Source of the DNA: Pectinophora gossypiella
Taxonomy: Eukaryota > Arthropoda > Insecta > Lepidoptera > Gelechiidae
Assembly: GCF_024362695.1 (NCBI RefSeq)
Contig: NC_065407.1
Coordinates: 10,540,001-10,604,000, forward strand
Length of the DNA stretch: 64,000 nucleotides
Direction: 5' to 3'
The notes under the pieces are model-generated. The model made no database searches and was not told the DNA's origin. It saw only the letters and a program-made list of their open reading frames with translations. This document shows positions 60,301 to 64,000 of this stretch, one piece after another. A program made the translations under genes and the position numbers. Within the stretch, counting starts at the first letter, position 1, and the number at the start of each line of letters is the position of its first letter.

Positions 60301-61012
60301 ACCGAAGCTAAAAGCACATCACTCAAGTCTAGATAAAGGATTATCACAGTAAAGCGGGGTAAAATGATTAATCTATTACGACTATCTTGAATATCTATTT
60401 GAAGCTCTTTTGAACTTGTAGACATATCACTTAGGTTTTCACTTTATTTACCTATAGATTATCCCTTTTGCATTGTGATATCAATGCGAGCATTCGTATT
60501 TTCAGTCTAGTTCGACATTTAAAAAAATAAATTCTTCATATTGAATTCTTTATGTTTCGGTTCATTCAACTGCAGCTTTAGATAAACTTAAAAGAGGAAT
60601 ATTCTGTTCATTTTTGGGGTTCATTTCTCATTTTCCGTTTCAGCTGTCATTACGTGTGAGTTTAAAGCTGGTACTAGTGGCTTTGAATACTGCTATCAGC
60701 AGCAATGAACATGCGCACATCCGTCCTCTGTCGGTTATTGCGACTAAACTATTGTTCCATGTTTAATCTTAGCGGTTCGCTCGGTAGTAAAAACGGGCCG
60801 AAATTCGTATAAACTTGTGATTTTTCTGTTCAAATTGGGTGCAGCGAGTGGCTGGGTATATTATAAGATTTAAAACAGAATTACTTTTGCGGTTACATGT
60901 ACCTATAGGAAGTTGTGTGTGAGACGTATACACGGCGTTTACATTATTATGTATATGTACAGATATACGCTGTCATAGACGATAAACATAAATTACCTGT
61001 ATATTAGTGCTA
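57356..61012. other. Intron-like non-coding DNA
   Basis: No exon is accepted. GC-richer patches at 57415-57550, 58890-59110 and 59600-59770 are non-repetitive. Open frames here are short and motif-free. Confidence 0.4.
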
Positions 61013-61380
61013 ATTCCTATACACACCATCTAATTTTTTTTTTAAGTTATACCTGTCATTTTCTTATCCACTGAAAAAGAATGAGACAGGTAATCGATAG
61101 GCATAAAATTTATGGAATAGTACACGTCAAGGCAGAAATCTAAAACAACCCTCTAAAAATTTTACATCAACCAATAACCCGACAGAAGTAAGTTGACAGC
61201 ATACGTCAAACGGGTTGCATACCAGCGAGATACCTATTTGATTCGCTCGGGTTATTCATTCATTGACCGTTTTAAAATGACGAGCCGTCAATCATCCGTC
61301 TCTTTCCTTTTCGGCGGATAAAAAGATGATAGATAACTTAACATAAAATTATATGGTGTCTACATGAATTAACACCAGTA
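61013..61380. mobile_element. Palindromic MITE, family B (copy 3)
   Basis: It begins ATTAGTGCTAATTCCTAT and ACACACCATCTAATTTTTTT, and ends with TCTTTCCTTTTCGGCGGATA and ATGAATTAACACCAGTA. The core carries AAAATTTATGGAATAGTACA, CCAATAACCCGACAGAAGTA and CGTCAAACGGGTTGCATACC. This is the longest copy and the best for defining the family. Confidence 0.85.
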
Positions 61381-64000
61381 TTTGGCCGAATATTACTACC
61401 TGCAATATAAAGAAATTGTAACAAATACGTGTGGTAGCGTGTATCGACAACATTATGTTTTATTCATAAGTTTCCACTTCATATGCGTTGGAACTTATTA
61501 CTGAAGATTGATACAAACATTGGACAAATAAACAAATCAATTGACCGATGACGGGATCAAAAGAAATGATCGCAAAAGTACCTAACTTTCGTCGTAAGAA
61601 ATATACAATTGAGTCTGGTCTAATTCACTTTGTCAACTGGGTCCTTAAGAAAAGTTTGGGGAGCACTTTATACAAAGTTAAAATGTTTAGGTAGGCAGAC
61701 ATATGGGGCGAAGTTCTCACATGTACCTGGAGTTTGTTGGTAGAACTTGTTATCATGGTCTTTCTCCGCAGTTTTGTTCTACCGGGCTACAGTTTCTTGT
61801 GTTGTTGTTTTCTCTCAATAAGGAGAAATGTTTGTGCAACAGGTTTGTAATAATGAAGTGCAGGCACCTTACGTCATGATAATAATATTATATAAACTCA
61901 TATAAACTGATAGTGATCGGATTGAAAATCTCGCGCGCTACAAATAGTTCTAACTTCCTCAACTTCATCCAATAACAACATCAAAATTCAAAATTCAACT
62001 CTCGCTGGAATTGTGTATAGAAAACCAATATTTTAGCATAAATTTATATGGGCACAATGTATAACCTTCATAATAATTAAACTTCCAAAACTTTCCAGTT
62101 GGGGTTGAGCCTTTGCACACCTATAAAGTTTCATAATTATTATTTTCGTGAATGCGTAAATGATATTTTATTTAAGAGGAGACGGTTAATGTTGGTAATA
62201 GACCACGAAACTAAATATAGCAGTGTAAAAGTGGCATCGTTATATATAATGCCCGTTGTTGAGGCCCTCGAATGTCAAACATATAGGGTTACACATCAGT
62301 CGCGGCGCTAATGGACACTTGGTGGGCCGACGAGGCTTTTCAGACCGATGTTTTGACACCCTCTCGTGTGAGAGTGAAAGGCTTTATCACAAAATTAGAT
62401 GATCCATTACTGTCGCCATTATATACCTACTTACACGAACTTTGGAATATTACACTTGGCAGTGTAATTTTGTGCCCAAGTTGGTAAAAAACGTAAAGCA
62501 GTAAGGTCAACATTTTATTCAAGAACAATAGGTATTAATTAGATGTCTATTAGGTCCTATTAATTGTAAACATTGACACTAACGCTTGCGTTTATGCACC
62601 TAATCCGTTTTGCTCTGCTACGTTTGACTTCGCAGATTTAAACAGATTCATTTTAAGTTTATATCTGGCGGGCTTGTTAAGTCTGCAGTAAAAGTATAAA
62701 CTGACATATAATTCCAGCACAATATACGACAATGGCAATCATCTCAATGGGCTAATGAGATCGCGTAATTCGTTGCCAGAGGGAGGCATTCGGCAGTTAT
62801 GTTTTTAAAATCTATAAGCCTCGGCCACCATATTTTGCGTTTCGTTACACAAAAAGGATAAGTAGAAAACGCCTCTGGATGCAATTAGAGAAATGAATCG
62901 CGTGATCTCCGGCTTTATATTCCATCCTTGTAACTACCAATAATAACTGCTAACCGGAATATAATAGACGTGCAGACAAGAATAGGACTTACATACATAC
63001 GTAAGATAACGCCTTTTATTTATTGAGTAGGCAGAGACCAAGGAATTCCACTTACTATGATCCTGTCGTACCACTTTCGCTTCCTCCACTCTCAACAGAC
63101 TTCATGCATTCTCGCCGGTTTAGAGTAATCTTGACCGGGCATTTCTTAAAAACATTCTGGATTGTATCGCCGTATGTACGCGTAGGCTTTTCTCATCCAA
63201 CTCTACGGATTACACCAGCATAATAAATTGAACGTCTACTTTCATTCATTCAAGAATAGAACTTCATTGTTGTAAACTCCTGATAACTTGGTATGTGTAG
63301 TTAAAGTTAACCGACGCCGTTTTATTATTTTTTACTCAACTTTTGTCGCGCAACTTCTCGCTCAGTTTCAAAGTGTTTCTGATAATAATGGAAAGCTGTT
63401 TCTGCAAAATGGAATCTCAGGTCATGCCGCACATCGTCCACGGCTCCACAAACTAGTTTAGCTTGAGCTTTTGCGTTTTTCTCGGTCCTAGTACATTTCC
63501 GTGTAGTGTTCCCGCCGGAAACAGCCTTTCAGTGTTCACCTTAAAATGCAGGGAAATCCTGTCTCACCTACTAGAACTCGAGGGTCGGCTCCCTCTAATA
63601 ATATAATTTCTACAATTTAGTTAAATTACAAAGTAGCTTTCGGAGCCGCAACGAGTTTCGGAACTATTTAGCGTCACGCGAGAAAACTTAGCATAGTTCA
63701 CGTTTGTTTCCTTATTAATACATAACATAAATTGAAAAGGCGATAATATAATGAAAGCGTAAAAGAGTGTGCTGTCGCATGAAACCAGCGTAATGAATAT
63801 TGAATACGGGCGTTGGTTGATACAATTTTAATGTACACCTCCGTATTTGCGTACTTCTCCAGGTAGTACGCAGGATATAGATACCGTACGGTTTCTCGAT
63901 TTGTATGATACTATGTAATTTAATAATAAAACCGGTTGAGTTTTTTATGGTTATTTCGAATAAAAGAACAATAATTCTAATTAATCTCATTATATTAGTA
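61381..64000. other. Non-coding to the right edge
   Basis: No exon is recognised. A partial family C-like stretch (GTAGGCAGAGACCAAGGAAT) occurs at about 63030, followed by about 180 bp of GC-richer sequence that may belong to the same repeat. GC-richer patches at 62720-62960 and 63400-63590 are unexplained. Confidence 0.4.

Overview
This looks like nuclear DNA from an insect, most likely a moth or butterfly. It is AT-rich, has GT-AG exons separated by introns, and is full of tRNA-derived SINEs, palindromic MITEs, a Helitron-like unit and a Ty3/gypsy-type LTR retrotransposon of the kinds common in lepidopteran genomes. I see no bacterial gene organisation, no rRNA, no free-standing tRNA gene and no CRISPR array. 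The species cannot be named from the sequence alone.

Left end (1-4.8 kb): three well-supported internal exons (1748-1882, 2267-2380, 4568-4732) and one weaker one (4353-4451) lie on the + strand. All are multiples of three and all are bounded by phase-1 introns, so they join or skip in frame. They encode a polar, Arg/Ser-rich and then Pro-rich, probably disordered stretch of a larger protein that I cannot name. No further convincing exon appears to the right, so most of 4.8-64 kb is best read as a very long intron or intergenic DNA.

Middle (5-40 kb): non-coding DNA with three or more families of palindromic MITEs, two SINE families, non-LTR retrotransposon tails, a nested inverted-repeat element (32713-33907) and several perfect hairpins. 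A 20-bp sequence containing TGATTGAT occurs identically at 11.17 kb and 15.33 kb.

40978-47047: a complete Ty3/gypsy-type LTR element of 6070 bp. Its two 324-bp LTRs read as identical and it is flanked by a 4-bp TTAC duplication. Gag and pol are recognisable but broken by frameshifts, stops and an apparent loss of the integrase zinc-binding domain. Between integrase and the 3' LTR is an unusual array: five copies of a ~150-bp unit, each able to form three different hairpins whose loops all carry a purine tract. Further hairpins of the same design lie on either side. This array is the most unusual structure in the window.

Right (47-64 kb): more intron-like DNA with MITEs clustered at 55.2-55.8 kb, a Helitron-like unit, SINE fragments and another MITE at 61.0 kb.

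All coordinates and similarities were read by eye. Splice sites, repeat boundaries and identities were not computed.
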